DNA of 64,000 nucleotides from Gammaproteobacteria bacterium (lineage in GTDB: Bacteria; Pseudomonadota; Gammaproteobacteria; Pseudomonadales; Azotimanducaceae_A): assembly GCA_012960755.1 (NCBI GenBank), contig DUAT01000059.1:60965-124964 (forward strand), in the 5' to 3' direction. Both the position numbers and the translations under genes were made by a program. Positions within the stretch are counted from its first letter, which is position 1. Each line of letters opens with the position of its first letter. The notes under the pieces are model-generated. The model was not told the origin of the DNA and searched no databases. It was given only the letters and a program-made list of their open reading frames with translations. Positions 47,776 to 57,984 of this stretch are shown here, piece after piece.

Positions 47776-48477
47776 GTGATCGACACCTCGAATATACCGG
47801 TTATAACTATCGACGGACCCAGTGGTTCCGGGAAAGGTGTCATTACTCACCGGCTAGCGAAGGTTACCGGGTTTCATATTCTTGACAGTGGTGCGCTGTA
47901 TCGGTTGATCGGTTTATCGGCCAGAGAAAAGGATGTGTCATTTAGTGCGGAGCCAGCATTGGCAAGGCTTGCACGCGATTTGAAGGTAGAATTTGTCGCC
48001 ACCGATGACCCCCAGGAGCCGCTGCGAATATTGCTCGAAAATGAAGATGTGACCCTGCAAATTCGTACCGATGAAGCCGGATCCGATGCGTCGAGGGTAG
48101 CGCCACTGGCGACTGTCAGGGAGGCGATAAAAGACCTGCAGCGAGGCTTTCGGCGGGCGCCCGGACTGGTGGCCGATGGCCGGGATATGGGTACGGTGGT
48201 GTTCACGGATGCCGATGTAAAAATCTATCTAACCGCCAGTGCCAGGGAAAGGGCTGAAAGGCGCTATAAGCAGTTGAAAGATAAAGAGATTGATGTTAGT
48301 CTGCACGACCTTTTTCTGAGCATACAGCAAAGAGATGAGCGGGACATGAATCGTAAGGTAGCCCCGCTCAAACCAGCCGCTGATGCCTTGATAATCGACA
48401 GTACTGAAATCAGCATTGATGAAATGTTTGAGCGTGTACTTTTGAAAGTCCGGGAAAAGATAACTTCAGTGGAGTGA
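47776..48477 (+). CDS. cmk: Cytidylate kinase
   Basis: The 233-residue kinase has a P-loop DGPSGSGKGVITHRLA, HILDSGALYRLIG and VADGRDMGTVVF, and phosphorylates CMP and dCMP. The start is GTG 47776, preceded by AGGAGA. It lies before rpsA as in nearly all gammaproteobacteria. Confidence 0.96.
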   Translation: MIDTSNIPVITIDGPSGSGKGVITHRLAKVTGFHILDSGALYRLIGLSAREKDVSFSAEPALARLARDLKVEFVATDDPQEPLRILLENEDVTLQIRTDEAGSDASRVAPLATVREAIKDLQRGFRRAPGLVADGRDMGTVVFTDADVKIYLTASARERAERRYKQLKDKEIDVSLHDLFLSIQQRDERDMNRKVAPLKPAADALIIDSTEISIDEMFERVLLKVREKITSVE

Positions 48478-48610
48478 GCCGTGGAAACAACCAATGATCA
48501 CGGTGATCTCCAAACATTTACCAGACCCGCTGGCATTGGTTGTTCAGATTTGAACACTTTCTATGAAAGTAAGGCGGTTGAGAGTCGAAGTACTCGGGAA
48601 ACGAAAAACT

Positions 48611-50308
48611 ATGAGCGAAACAATGGAGAGCTTTGCAGAGCTATTTGAAGAAAGCCTAAAAACCATCGATATGAAGTCCGGATCCATTATCTCCGGCACA
48701 GTGGTAGATATAGATAATGAGTGGGTCACTGTTCATGCTGGCCTGAAGTCTGAAGGCGTGATTCCGCGCGCACAATTTTACAATGAGGCCGGTGAACTCG
48801 AGGTTGCGATTGGCGACGAGGTTCAGGTTTCCATGGATGCCGTCGATGACGGTTTCGGTGAAACCCGCTTATCCAGGGAAAAGGCCAAACGTGCTGAAAG
48901 CTGGATGATGCTCGAAAAAGTTTATGAAGGTCAGGAAGTCATCAAAGGGACCATTTCAGGTCGTGTCAAAGGTGGATTCACGGTAGAAATTCGTGATGTC
49001 AGGGCATTCCTGCCGGGATCCCTGGTCGATGTTCGACCCTTGCGTGAAACCGAGCACCTGGAAGGTAAAGAATTAGAATTTAAGGTGATCAAGCTGGATC
49101 AAAAGCGAAACAATGTGGTTGTTTCCCGTCGATCCGTGCTTGAGGAAGAGAACAGCGCAGAGCGAGAAGCACTGCTGGAAAGCCTGCAAGAAGGCCAGAG
49201 TGTGAAAGGTATCGTCAAGAACCTGACAGACTATGGTGCGTTCGTTGATCTTGGTGGTGTTGACGGTCTGTTACATATTACAGATATGGCCTGGAAGCGC
49301 ATCAAGCATCCCAGCGAAATTGTCGCCGTTGGTGACGAGATAGACGTCAAAGTCCTGAAGTTTGATCGTGAAAGAAATCGGGTTTCCCTGGGACTAAAGC
49401 AACTGGGAGAAGATCCATGGGTTGCTATCACCAAACGCTATCCAGAAGGCACCCGCACCAATGCGCGGGTCACTAACTTGACGGACTATGGTTGCTTTGC
49501 AGAGCTGGAAGAAGGCGTTGAAGGCCTGGTACACGTTTCTGAAATGGATTGGACCAATCGTAATATTCATCCCAGCAAAGTTGTGCAGGTTGGCGACGAA
49601 GTTGAGGTGATGGTGCTGGATATCGATGAAGAGCGTCGTCGCATCAGCCTGGGCATCAAACAGTGTCAGGGTAACCCCTGGGAAGAGTTCGCTGTGCTGC
49701 ACAACAAGAACGATCGCATTAAGGGATACATCAAATCAATCACTGATTTCGGCATCTTTATCGGTCTTGACGGCAACATCGATGGCTTGGTTCACTTATC
49801 AGATATCTCCTGGAACGAACCCGGTGAACAGGCGGTTCGACGATTCACCAAAGGTGATGAAATTGAGACCGTTATTCTGTCAATCGATGCAGAACGAGAG
49901 AGGATTTCGCTCGGGTTGAAGCAATTGGAAGAGGATCCTTTCTCGAACTATGTTGCTTTGAATGAGCGCGGCACGATTGTGACCGGCAAGGTGAAAGAAG
50001 TCGAAGCCAAGCAGGCTATTCTTGAGATGGCGGAAGAGGTTGATGGCATCTTGAAAGCCTCTGAAATCAGCATGGATCGTGTTGAAGACGCGCGTAATGC
50101 CATGAGTGTCGGTGATGACATTGAAGTGAAAATTATCAGCATTGACCGAAAGAACCGCATGTTGGGCGTTTCTATCAAAGCGAAGGATATCGCGGATGAA
50201 GAACTGGCAGTGAAGGAACATCGTGAGCGTGAGGTGGAAGTTAACCCAACCACGCTGGGTGACCTGATTAAACAACAAATGGATCAAGGAGGATCCGACG
50301 CCGAGTAG
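48611..50308 (+). CDS. rpsA: 30S ribosomal protein S1
   Basis: The protein of 565 residues has six S1 RNA-binding domains, each with motifs such as [29 protein letters not shown]. It begins [16 protein letters not shown], so ATG 48611 is used and the 16-residue extension from 48563 is rejected. It helps mRNA bind the 30S subunit. The upstream region may carry its autoregulatory leader, as known for rpsA. Confidence 0.97.
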   Translation: MSETMESFAELFEESLKTIDMKSGSIISGTVVDIDNEWVTVHAGLKSEGVIPRAQFYNEAGELEVAIGDEVQVSMDAVDDGFGETRLSREKAKRAESWMMLEKVYEGQEVIKGTISGRVKGGFTVEIRDVRAFLPGSLVDVRPLRETEHLEGKELEFKVIKLDQKRNNVVVSRRSVLEEENSAEREALLESLQEGQSVKGIVKNLTDYGAFVDLGGVDGLLHITDMAWKRIKHPSEIVAVGDEIDVKVLKFDRERNRVSLGLKQLGEDPWVAITKRYPEGTRTNARVTNLTDYGCFAELEEGVEGLVHVSEMDWTNRNIHPSKVVQVGDEVEVMVLDIDEERRRISLGIKQCQGNPWEEFAVLHNKNDRIKGYIKSITDFGIFIGLDGNIDGLVHLSDISWNEPGEQAVRRFTKGDEIETVILSIDAERERISLGLKQLEEDPFSNYVALNERGTIVTGKVKEVEAKQAILEMAEEVDGILKASEISMDRVEDARNAMSVGDDIEVKIISIDRKNRMLGVSIKAKDIADEELAVKEHREREVEVNPTTLGDLIKQQMDQGGSDAE

Positions 50309-50324
50309 AGGCGTGACAGTGGGT

Positions 50325-50633
50325 ATGACCAAATCGGAACTTATTGAGAGAATTGCAGCGGTACAAACCCAGCTATCTGTCAAGGATGTAGAGCTGGCAG
50401 TCAAAATGGTCCTGGATCATATGACGGATGCGTTGGCGGAAGGCGATCGAATAGAAATTCGTGGTTTTGGCAGCTTTTCTCTTCATTATCGAGAAGCCCG
50501 GTCTGGTCGTAACCCTAAAACAGGTGAAAGGGTCGAACTTGCCAGTAAATTCGTCCCCCACTTCAAACCAGGTAAAGAACTCAAAGATCGGGTCAACCTT
50601 GGAATGAGTGTTGAACTGGAGATGAATCGTTAA
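50325..50633 (+). CDS. ihfB: Integration host factor subunit beta
   Basis: The 102-residue nucleoid protein begins [12 protein letters not shown] and contains [26 protein letters not shown] and [14 protein letters not shown]. It pairs with IhfA to bend DNA. ATG 50325 gives the canonical start; GTG 50313 is less likely. In P. aeruginosa the O-antigen locus follows ihfB. Confidence 0.97.
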   Translation: MTKSELIERIAAVQTQLSVKDVELAVKMVLDHMTDALAEGDRIEIRGFGSFSLHYREARSGRNPKTGERVELASKFVPHFKPGKELKDRVNLGMSVELEMNR

Positions 50634-50808
50634 AAAAGAATCATCAGTCCTCCGTACCGGACACGATTTCTGATTTTTATTAGACACTCCACATGTAATT
50701 TCAATTGCCTATGACGAACTGTGTCACTCTCGGGTGCACCGTTTTTTTATGCGGAGTATGATAGCGGTTACACAGGTTGTTATGTTACACAGGTAAGCTG
50801 GATCAATA

Positions 50809-51159
50809 GTGAAGTTTTTTAAAAGTCTTATATTCTGGGTGGTCGCTGTTATTTTGTTTTTTGTGGCTTTGCTGTTGGCCGCGGACAACAGTGAAGAGGT
50901 GGCTCTGACATTCCTGGAGTACTCGACACCACAATGGCCGATTTCATGGTGGGTGCTTGCATCTTTTGTGGCTGGCGTTGTTTTTACTTCACTGCTGAAT
51001 ATCTGGTCAAATTCTGCTTTGCGACTGGTAGCAAGAAAAGCGAACTCGCAGGTGAAGAAAACCAACCAAACACTGGATAAGGTGAGGGCAGAGAAGGAGA
51101 TCAAGCGACCAACAGGATCAGAAACAGGCCTGGAGTTAGAAACCGGGACAGAAATTTAA
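50809..51159 (+). CDS. lapA: LapA family (DUF1049) membrane protein
   Basis: The 116-residue protein has two membrane helices (SLIFWVVAVILFFVALLLAA and WWVLASFVAGVVFTSLL) and a basic coiled tail. LapA partners LapB in regulating LpxC and LPS assembly. The gene precedes lapB, the conserved order. Confidence 0.9.
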   Translation: MKFFKSLIFWVVAVILFFVALLLAADNSEEVALTFLEYSTPQWPISWWVLASFVAGVVFTSLLNIWSNSALRLVARKANSQVKKTNQTLDKVRAEKEIKRPTGSETGLELETGTEI

Positions 51160-51223
51160 ACCTTTTTGTGCCTACTTGCCACTAAATCAAATAAGTGAGC
51201 AATAAAGCAAGAGAATTGTTACG

Positions 51224-52390
51224 TTGGAAAATTGGCTTTCATACATAGCACTCGTAGCAGCCCTTGGCATTGGCTGGTGGATGGGTCGCCGTGAGCGCAC
51301 GAAAAGCTCGGATACACTCGGTCCGAACTATTATCAGGGTTTGAATTACCTGCTGAACGAAGAACCTGACCGGGCCGTGGCGCCGTTTATTGAAGACCTG
51401 GAAGTTAACAGTGACACCCTGGAAACTCATCTGGCCCTGGGTAGTTTGTTGCGCCGACGTGGTGAGTTGGAAAAGGCCGTTATTGTCCATGAGAACATAC
51501 TCACCAACGCCAAACTCGAAAAAGACGTCATGCTTAACGTGCAGCTTGAACTGGCCAGGGATTACCTGCTGGCGGGCTTGCTGGACAGGGCAGAAGACTT
51601 GTTGCTGAAACTCTCCCAGGAAGAAGGTCATGTTCGCCGTGAAGGGCTGAAACTCATGCTGGAAATTTATGAGCAGGAGAAAGAGTGGTACCGCGCGGTC
51701 GAAATTGGAGAATTACTCGCCATAGGTGAAGACACCGAAAAGTACGAGCGATCCATTTCACACTATTGTTGTGAGATTGCAGAAGATCTGCTTAAACTCG
51801 GTCACACAGACGAGGCTCGTGAGGCGATCAGCGACGGCATAGGCCATGATGCCAACAATGCCCGCATGAGCCTTGTATTGGGAAAGCTGGAGCTGGCCGA
51901 AAAACAGTATGTTGAAGCGATCAGAGCACTGCAGCGAATCAAGGACCAGGATCCGGTCTATGTTCCTGAATCTCTGGAACCCCTGCTTGCGGCCTATCAG
52001 CAGGGAGTCGGATCACTCGCAGACTTCAGGCAGTACCTGTTTGATTGCCTGGAAACCACGCCATCGATATCGATTGTCTTGATGCTCGCAACGCATATTC
52101 GAGATGAAGATGGCGATGAAGCCGTGGCCAAATTTATCGCCAACCATCTGAAGAAGAATCCGACAATTCGCGGCTTGACCCAGTTGATAGACCTGCACAT
52201 TGACAACGCTCACGGCGTATCAAAGCAAAACCTGTCGATACTCCGCAGCTTTGCCGAAGCACTCGTGGCGAACAAACCCGCTTATCGATGCCAGAATTGC
52301 GGCTTTGATGGCAAGAAAATGCGCTGGCACTGCCCCAGTTGCAAGGAATGGGGCACGGTCCAACCGATATTTGGCCTGGAAGGGGAGTGA
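51224..52390 (+). CDS. lapB: LPS assembly/LpxC-control protein LapB (TPR, rubredoxin-like)
   Basis: The 388-residue protein has an N-terminal membrane helix, several TPR helices (residues about 35-340) and a C-terminal zinc/iron ribbon CQNCGFDGKKMRWHCPSCKEWG. LapB recruits FtsH to degrade LpxC and balances lipid A synthesis. The start is TTG 51224 (MENWLSYIALVAALGIGWWMGRR, read in parts). Confidence 0.94.
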   Translation: MENWLSYIALVAALGIGWWMGRRERTKSSDTLGPNYYQGLNYLLNEEPDRAVAPFIEDLEVNSDTLETHLALGSLLRRRGELEKAVIVHENILTNAKLEKDVMLNVQLELARDYLLAGLLDRAEDLLLKLSQEEGHVRREGLKLMLEIYEQEKEWYRAVEIGELLAIGEDTEKYERSISHYCCEIAEDLLKLGHTDEAREAISDGIGHDANNARMSLVLGKLELAEKQYVEAIRALQRIKDQDPVYVPESLEPLLAAYQQGVGSLADFRQYLFDCLETTPSISIVLMLATHIRDEDGDEAVAKFIANHLKKNPTIRGLTQLIDLHIDNAHGVSKQNLSILRSFAEALVANKPAYRCQNCGFDGKKMRWHCPSCKEWGTVQPIFGLEGE

Positions 52391-52398
52391 TTAACCCC

Positions 52399-52430
52399 GA
52401 GTGTAGTGTCCTACACAAAACCCTACACTC
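52399..52430. repeat. Nested hairpins sharing the end of the 39155 element
   Basis: GTGTAG-TGTC-CTACAC forms one hairpin and GAGTGTAG with CTACACTC an alternative larger one. Thirteen bases (AGTGTAGTGTCCT) equal the tip of the MITE-like element at 39155, so this could be a solo end or a terminator of lapB. No T-run follows. Confidence 0.5.
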
Positions 52431-52581
52431 CATACCCCCCAATCGCTGACAAAATCATTCGCTGTTATCTCGCTCGACGTTACTACATCTCCTACTTTTT
52501 ACCGAGGGTAGCGATGCTAATTTGGATCTTGCATTTACTGCAACCAGTTACATCGAAAACCACCAATTTAGGAGTAATTTT

Positions 52582-52893
52582 ATGAAAGCAAGAAACCTGT
52601 TCATATCGTTTTTCACCTTCCTTCTCATCTGCTATGGCAATGTTGTGCTTGCGGACAACGCAGGAGAAGGCGTGGATCAGACAGAAACCGTTAAAACTAC
52701 CGTAAACATCAACCAGGCTGACGCCGAGACACTCGCGTCCATGCTGGACGGGATCGGTATCAGTCGAGCCAACGCGATAGTTTCGTATCGTGAAGCCAAC
52801 GGTCTTTTTTATTCTGCCGAGGAGTTGTCAGCCGTGCGTGGTATTGGCATGACGACAATTGAGAAAAACGCTGGGAAGATTGTTATTGACTAG
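52582..52893 (+). CDS. ComEA-like exported helix-hairpin-helix protein
   Basis: The 103-residue protein has a signal peptide (NLFISFFTFLLICYGNVVLA) and two HhH motifs (VNINQADAETLASMLDGIG and LSAVRGIGMTTIEKNAG). ATG 52582, after AGGAG, is selected over 52522. ComEA-type proteins bind incoming DNA in the periplasm; in Pseudomonas a similar gene borders the O-antigen locus. Confidence 0.92.
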   Translation: MKARNLFISFFTFLLICYGNVVLADNAGEGVDQTETVKTTVNINQADAETLASMLDGIGISRANAIVSYREANGLFYSAEELSAVRGIGMTTIEKNAGKIVID

Positions 52894-52942
52894 TGTTTTT
52901 CGGGGCGTTGTTAGAGGTGCCCTGGAAAGTAAATTTTTTATA

Positions 52943-52968
52943 GCCCGCCTTTTGGCGGGCTTTTTTTT
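52943..52968. terminator. Rho-independent terminator after the ComEA-like gene
   Basis: GCCCGCC and GGCGGGC form a 7-bp GC stem with a TTTT loop followed by eight T residues, reading on the + strand. Confidence 0.92.
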
Positions 52969-52991
52969 CGGGTCCGTGTATTGTGCCAAGG

Positions 52992-54911
52992 TCAATCCTG
53001 GCCAGTCGAAGTCAGACGGCCCTCTACGAGAGGGTTAGTACGTTGTTCCCTAATTTCGTTTTGTACAATCTGTGAAATTTCTTCGTCGTCCATGCGAAGC
53101 CCCTCGTAGGGTTTCCAGACTGACAGGTTGATATTGTAACAAGGATCATTTCTTATAACGTGTAGCCACTTGTCCTCGATGTAGGCTCTTTCACGAAGTG
53201 ATCGAGCTGAATCTTCGTTGTTGCTGTTAATGTCACCGCGGGACATTGACTCATAGTGATACAAGCTGACGCTCGGAAGATAAATGTTATTGTATCCAGC
53301 CTCCGCCAGCTTCAAGCAGAAATCCACGTCGTTAAATTCGACTGCCAGAGACTCCTCAAAACCATCGACTTCGAGAAACTTTCTCTTGCTGACCATTAGG
53401 CAGGCGGCGGTAACAGCTGAGTAATTAGTTGCCGCACGCACGTTGCCATAGTACCCGTCTATATCCGGGGGACGCCCTGCAAAGTGGTGATTAGCGAGCC
53501 CGTGCATACCCATAAGAACACCACAGTGCTGGATTGTACCGTTTTCAAATAATAGTTTTGGACCCACTGCCCCGATGCTACTTCTCTGTGCATGGCCGAG
53601 CATCAGCTCTAGCCAATTTACTGTGACCACTTCGGTATCATTGTTTAAAAGAACAAGATACTTTCCAGTGGCGCGTTCTGCTCCGATATTCTGTAGAGCA
53701 GAAAAATTGAATGGGTGGTCATAAGTTATGCATATAAATCTCTCAGGTTCCTGTACCCGATAGGTTTCCACAAGCTCAAAGAATTCTCTAGTATTGCTAT
53801 TGTTGCTGATGAGGATAACTTCAATATTCTGGTAGGTGGAAAGCGTAAAAATGGAATCGAGGCAGGTTTTGACAAGATTTGCTGCATCATGGGTAGGGAT
53901 GATGATTGAGATCTTTGGTTCCTCAGTGAGTTGATAGGTAATATCAAGATAACCTCCATCTATGCTGCTAATTTCTGCCGTTTCGTTTTTAGCCTTTAGA
54001 TATGTTAAGACCGCCCGTTCATGTTGCTCCCCTATTTTCTGATCCTGATTCTGTCGATGGCACAGAATTTTTGCCACATGGTGAATGGAAATGTTTGTAG
54101 CAAGTAGCCTTAGTAACAGTTCCGAAATCTGTGCTGGACCGAAATCGGGATTAAATCCTGGCTCTCTCAGCAGCGCAAGGCTGCGAAAACTGAGAAAACT
54201 TCCCAGGTAGTTCCTAGACAAGAAACTATCCTCACAAAAATCAGATTTAAAGAAGGGTTTACCATGTTTATTACTGTCTATTATCAGATCGTCGTCTGAA
54301 TACAACATGTCAGCATCGTGAAATCGAGTGAAGTAGCTGACCATCTCAAACAGTGAGGTCTCCGACAACAAGTCTCCTACGTGTAGAGTGGCTACATGGT
54401 CTCCTGTTGCGAGTTCAAGCGCCGCATTGTAGTCATAGTCGTTGTCTGTGAAGGTGTATTTTACGTTTCTCCCTGCCAATCTTGTTAGTCTGTTATGCAG
54501 TTTGGAACTGGCGTTTGAAATACAGACTTCCCAGTTCTTGTAGATTTGAGATTGAATTGATTTGAAGGTGCTGGTGACGTCATAAATTTTAATGTGATCC
54601 GGGACCACTAAAAGGACTGAGACAAGTGGCTTGTGTTTTAGAATTCGTGAGGATTTTCTTACTTGTCTAAGTCTCTCTCTCGAATTTTCCTTTGCGAACC
54701 AGAGCGGGTACCTGGGATCAAGTTGATATGAATCCGGTTTGGGAAGAAACTGATTCAGGGTGCGCCTTGTGACTCGAGCTATTTTTTTTGCGCCGTGTTT
54801 TGAGAACAAGAAACCCAGCTTCTGGATGAATGTAGTATTGGGGCCCCTATGCGATTCGTAGTCCAGGTTGATATATTTTGTTCTTATGCCGTGAAAAAAG
54901 CGTTGGATCAT
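52992..54911 (-). CDS. Two-domain family 2 glycosyltransferase
   Basis: The 639-residue protein has a degenerate first GT-A domain (VSVLLVVPD to YSDDDLIID) and a complete second domain (ISIIIPTHDAANLVKTCLDS, LLNNDTEVV, EFNDVDFCLKL). Such proteins add sugars to O-antigen or capsule chains. Acceptor and sugar are not predictable. It is convergent with the ComEA-like gene and divergent from the dioxygenase at 54989. The gene is AT-richer than the housekeeping genes. Confidence 0.88.
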   Translation of the reverse strand: MIQRFFHGIRTKYINLDYESHRGPNTTFIQKLGFLFSKHGAKKIARVTRRTLNQFLPKPDSYQLDPRYPLWFAKENSRERLRQVRKSSRILKHKPLVSVLLVVPDHIKIYDVTSTFKSIQSQIYKNWEVCISNASSKLHNRLTRLAGRNVKYTFTDNDYDYNAALELATGDHVATLHVGDLLSETSLFEMVSYFTRFHDADMLYSDDDLIIDSNKHGKPFFKSDFCEDSFLSRNYLGSFLSFRSLALLREPGFNPDFGPAQISELLLRLLATNISIHHVAKILCHRQNQDQKIGEQHERAVLTYLKAKNETAEISSIDGGYLDITYQLTEEPKISIIIPTHDAANLVKTCLDSIFTLSTYQNIEVILISNNSNTREFFELVETYRVQEPERFICITYDHPFNFSALQNIGAERATGKYLVLLNNDTEVVTVNWLELMLGHAQRSSIGAVGPKLLFENGTIQHCGVLMGMHGLANHHFAGRPPDIDGYYGNVRAATNYSAVTAACLMVSKRKFLEVDGFEESLAVEFNDVDFCLKLAEAGYNNIYLPSVSLYHYESMSRGDINSNNEDSARSLRERAYIEDKWLHVIRNDPCYNINLSVWKPYEGLRMDDEEISQIVQNEIREQRTNPLVEGRLTSTGQD

Positions 54912-54988
54912 TTGGAGTTCATTTTTGTTAGTCCCATGAAGAATTATAGCTCAGAAGGTTAGAAATGTTATTGTGTTAGTATCGGATC

Positions 54989-55780
54989 ATGAGATACCGA
55001 CTATCGAAACATCAAATCGAGCAGTTTAAGCGGGACGGGTTTATCAGTTTCAAGCTGGACCTTGATGATAGATACCTGGACAAAATTGTTCAGACCCTGG
55101 GTCCCTGTTATGAATCAGACGATAGCCCTGGTTTTTTTCGTCATGGTACAAGAATTGAAAATGCATGGTACGGTCACAGACCAGTACGGCTTTTGGCGAC
55201 TAACAGCCAGATTTTGAATGTACTGTATCAGTTGTTTGGCAGAAAACCGTTGCCATTTCAGACGTTGAATTTTCCCGTGGGAACAGAACAACGGGCACAT
55301 TCAGACACCATTCACTTTAACAGTGAACCGGGTGGATATTTGGCGGGAGTATGGGTCGCGTTGGAAGATGTAGACAGCGCGAATGGGCCCCTCGTTTATT
55401 ACCCCAGCAGCCATAAACTGCCAGAATACAATATGCAACAAAGTGGCGTGGGAATCGGATACGAAAACTATGCGGGGTATGAAAAATTTATCGCGAGGAA
55501 AATAAGGGAACAGAATCTGGAGCCCAGCTACGGTGTACTGTCAAAAGGGTCAGCCTTTATCTGGCATGGAAATCTCTTGCATGGCGGTGCTCCGCAGAAA
55601 GACAAAGACAGGACGCGCCATAGCCAGGTTACGCATTATTACTTTGAAGGGTGTCGGTACTATGCGCCAATGAAAAGTACTCCGGATTCGACAGTTTTTC
55701 ATAACCCGCCCTTTGTGAGTACAAGAGCTGCATTGTCGAGGCGATTAAAGAAAAAACTCAAAGAGATTTTGTTTCATTAG
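54989..55780 (+). CDS. Phytanoyl-CoA dioxygenase (PhyH)-type oxygenase
   Basis: The 263-residue protein resembles Fe(II)/2-oxoglutarate oxygenases of the PhyH family. Likely iron ligands are His-x-Asp in AHSDTIHF and a distal His near GNLLHGGAPQ. Members occur in surface-polysaccharide and natural-product loci, where substrates are not known. The position among glycosyltransferases suggests it modifies a sugar or lipid precursor. Confidence 0.78.
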   Translation: MRYRLSKHQIEQFKRDGFISFKLDLDDRYLDKIVQTLGPCYESDDSPGFFRHGTRIENAWYGHRPVRLLATNSQILNVLYQLFGRKPLPFQTLNFPVGTEQRAHSDTIHFNSEPGGYLAGVWVALEDVDSANGPLVYYPSSHKLPEYNMQQSGVGIGYENYAGYEKFIARKIREQNLEPSYGVLSKGSAFIWHGNLLHGGAPQKDKDRTRHSQVTHYYFEGCRYYAPMKSTPDSTVFHNPPFVSTRAALSRRLKKKLKEILFH

Positions 55781-56349
55781 AGGCAGTGTCTGTTTGGTAT
55801 GCTTATCGTCTTCAATTTTATTTGCCATTGTCTGAAAGGAAGTCGCTTAAGATAAAATTGTATAGTCTCACTTTTAGGCAAGCATTTGGCTAGATGATTT
55901 GTCATCACTGTAAAAACTCTGGCTTCGTCTTGGTTTTTTTTAATATGGTCACTAAAGTCTGATTTGATTTGGATATTGCCAATTTTTTCTACAAATGTTG
56001 ACATCTTTCAGTCGTTTTTGTCCGCCGTCTGATGACAGTGCAAACAGGGTCAATCATTTGATGTTCTCAATTGTTCTTTTCGGGATAGATTCATTCAGAA
56101 TGTACGATCAGCCATCAAGCAGATGTCCTGAGGAGAACAGGAAAAACACCATTGCGTTAGTCCATTTCATTCAAAGTCTGAATGAGCTTTGTTGTTGGGA
56201 AGTAATCAAACATCGGATTACCCCTAGTAACTGAGCCACGCGGGAGCGTTAACATTAATAGAAAGCTTAAAATTCTGCAGTTTCTGTTCCAGTCACAAGC
56301 TCAGTTACTTCGAGATCACGGTGGGTTTTTATCTTTCGCGAGATGGTTT
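55781..56349. other. Low-coding region between the dioxygenase and the next glycosyltransferase
   Basis: No credible gene is visible. From about 56212 the frame of the following glycosyltransferase is open without an ATG, GTG or TTG and reads protein-like (KILQFLFQSQAQLLRDHGG), so this is probably part of a once longer gene. The rest shows only short frames. Confidence 0.5.
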
Positions 56350-57984
56350 GTGACCACCGTATTGAGCAATGGAGTCAGAGCTACGATAGGTGAACTCGTC
56401 TCCAGGGCGGCATACATTCGACGATCGGATCCTTCACTTTATCGGAACTGGATTAAGAATGTTGAAAGGCGACCAGCAGTCCGGTTTGACGCAAAAATGT
56501 CAGTCATAGTTTTTTTGGCAGAAGTTGACACGAAATTGCTCGAAATATTTCTTACAGGTTTACAGAAAATATCATCGCTGCAAAAGTTGTATCTGATCAC
56601 CAACGAAATCAATAGGGTGCAATTTGCAACTATGGACCTGCCTGAAGACCTTGATGCTGAAGTATGTAACGTTGCAGCGCTAGGCACACTGCTAAATTCT
56701 AATGAAGTTAAAAAATGTCATCACTTTGTAGTAATCGATACCCTTTGCCAGTTCGCTGAGGAATGTTTTGGGGTCCTGGAGAGACAGATGCGAACAGGTG
56801 CAGACATTGTCTTTTCGGACCACGATTACATAGCTAACGACCAGAGATACGATCCCTATTTCAAACCCGGATATTCTCCAGAATTGCTGTTTGATCCGGC
56901 TTATGCGCCAGTGATTGTTGTTCGTAGCGAGCTCATGTACAAGGTTCTGCGTCAAACCGAGAATATACTGACAGGGCAAGAGTTAATCATGGCCTGTTTT
57001 AAAAACGCCATGAAGCCTGCTCATGTAGGCCATGTCCTGATGCATTTACTCCATCCAGTACTGGCACCGCGTGCATTTCGAGATTATGCCAACATGACCC
57101 ATTTGATTAACAAGACTACTGACAGCTCACACTACCCTGAGCTATATGAACCAGTTTCCGGAAATGTGGTCGTTTCGATCATCATTCCTACTCGCAACAT
57201 GGTTGGGTTGTTGCGAGATTGTGTAGATTCGATTCTCCGTCATCTTTACCATTTCGATGTCGAAATTCTGATACTGGATAATCGGTCCGATGATCCGGAG
57301 ACCCTTGCATGGTTGGAACACAGTGTGGAAAAAGGTGATGTAAAAGTGATTCGTTGTGATTATCCGTTTAACTGGTCGAGATTGAGCAATGATGGAATCA
57401 ACCAGGCAGAAGGTGAACTGATCATTTTGTTGAATAATGACACATTGGTGATTACGCCTGATTGGCTGGATCGGCTCGCGATGCTTGGCATGAGTAAAGG
57501 AATTGGTACCGTAGGTCCTCTGCTGATGTATCCCGATAAAACCATTCAGCATGCCGGTGTTGTTGCCGGGTTTGGTGGTTTCGCTGATCATATATACATG
57601 GGCGAAGCTACTGCGAACAGGCCAGCCGAGATTTTTGTTTCGCCGATGATCCGCCGCGATGTTTTGGCTAACACCGGGGCGTGTCTTGCGTTTAGTAAAA
57701 AAACTCATGGGTTAGTAGAAGGATTTGATGAATCATTTACGGTTGCAGGTGACGTTGATTTTTGCTTGAGGGTATTTGAAAAAGATCTGAGGAATATTTT
57801 TGACCCCGGAACTTCATTAATTCATTATGAGTCAAGGACGCGTCATAAAGGGCTGCCGGAAGAGGACAAGACCTACCTGAGATCTGTCCTGGATCGGGTT
57901 TGCCCCAAGGGGGATCCGTTCTTCAACGAAAATATTACGCTGAGTAGTCGTTCACCTATGCCTCGACTTTGGGCAGACCAATAG
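56350..57984 (+). CDS. Two-domain family 2 glycosyltransferase, probably truncated at the 5' end
   Basis: The 544-residue protein has a degenerate first GT-A domain (MSVIVFLAEVDTKLL, DIVFSDHDYI) and a complete second one (VVSIIIPTRNMVGLL, LLNNDTLVI, GDVDFCLRV). The start is GTG 56350, but related GTs carry a longer basic segment and here the in-frame DNA upstream resembles it without a start codon. Its end overlaps the convergent neighbour by 29 bases. Confidence 0.8.
   Translation: MTTVLSNGVRATIGELVSRAAYIRRSDPSLYRNWIKNVERRPAVRFDAKMSVIVFLAEVDTKLLEIFLTGLQKISSLQKLYLITNEINRVQFATMDLPEDLDAEVCNVAALGTLLNSNEVKKCHHFVVIDTLCQFAEECFGVLERQMRTGADIVFSDHDYIANDQRYDPYFKPGYSPELLFDPAYAPVIVVRSELMYKVLRQTENILTGQELIMACFKNAMKPAHVGHVLMHLLHPVLAPRAFRDYANMTHLINKTTDSSHYPELYEPVSGNVVVSIIIPTRNMVGLLRDCVDSILRHLYHFDVEILILDNRSDDPETLAWLEHSVEKGDVKVIRCDYPFNWSRLSNDGINQAEGELIILLNNDTLVITPDWLDRLAMLGMSKGIGTVGPLLMYPDKTIQHAGVVAGFGGFADHIYMGEATANRPAEIFVSPMIRRDVLANTGACLAFSKKTHGLVEGFDESFTVAGDVDFCLRVFEKDLRNIFDPGTSLIHYESRTRHKGLPEEDKTYLRSVLDRVCPKGDPFFNENITLSSRSPMPRLWADQ

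Noticed and set aside
55777..56004. 75-residue frame on the minus strand after the dioxygenase gene
   Set aside because: No recognisable motif and no clear ribosome-binding site; the region appears non-coding.
55995..56234. 79-residue frame on the plus strand
   Set aside because: Cysteine- and serine-rich low-quality composition and no family resemblance; likely chance.
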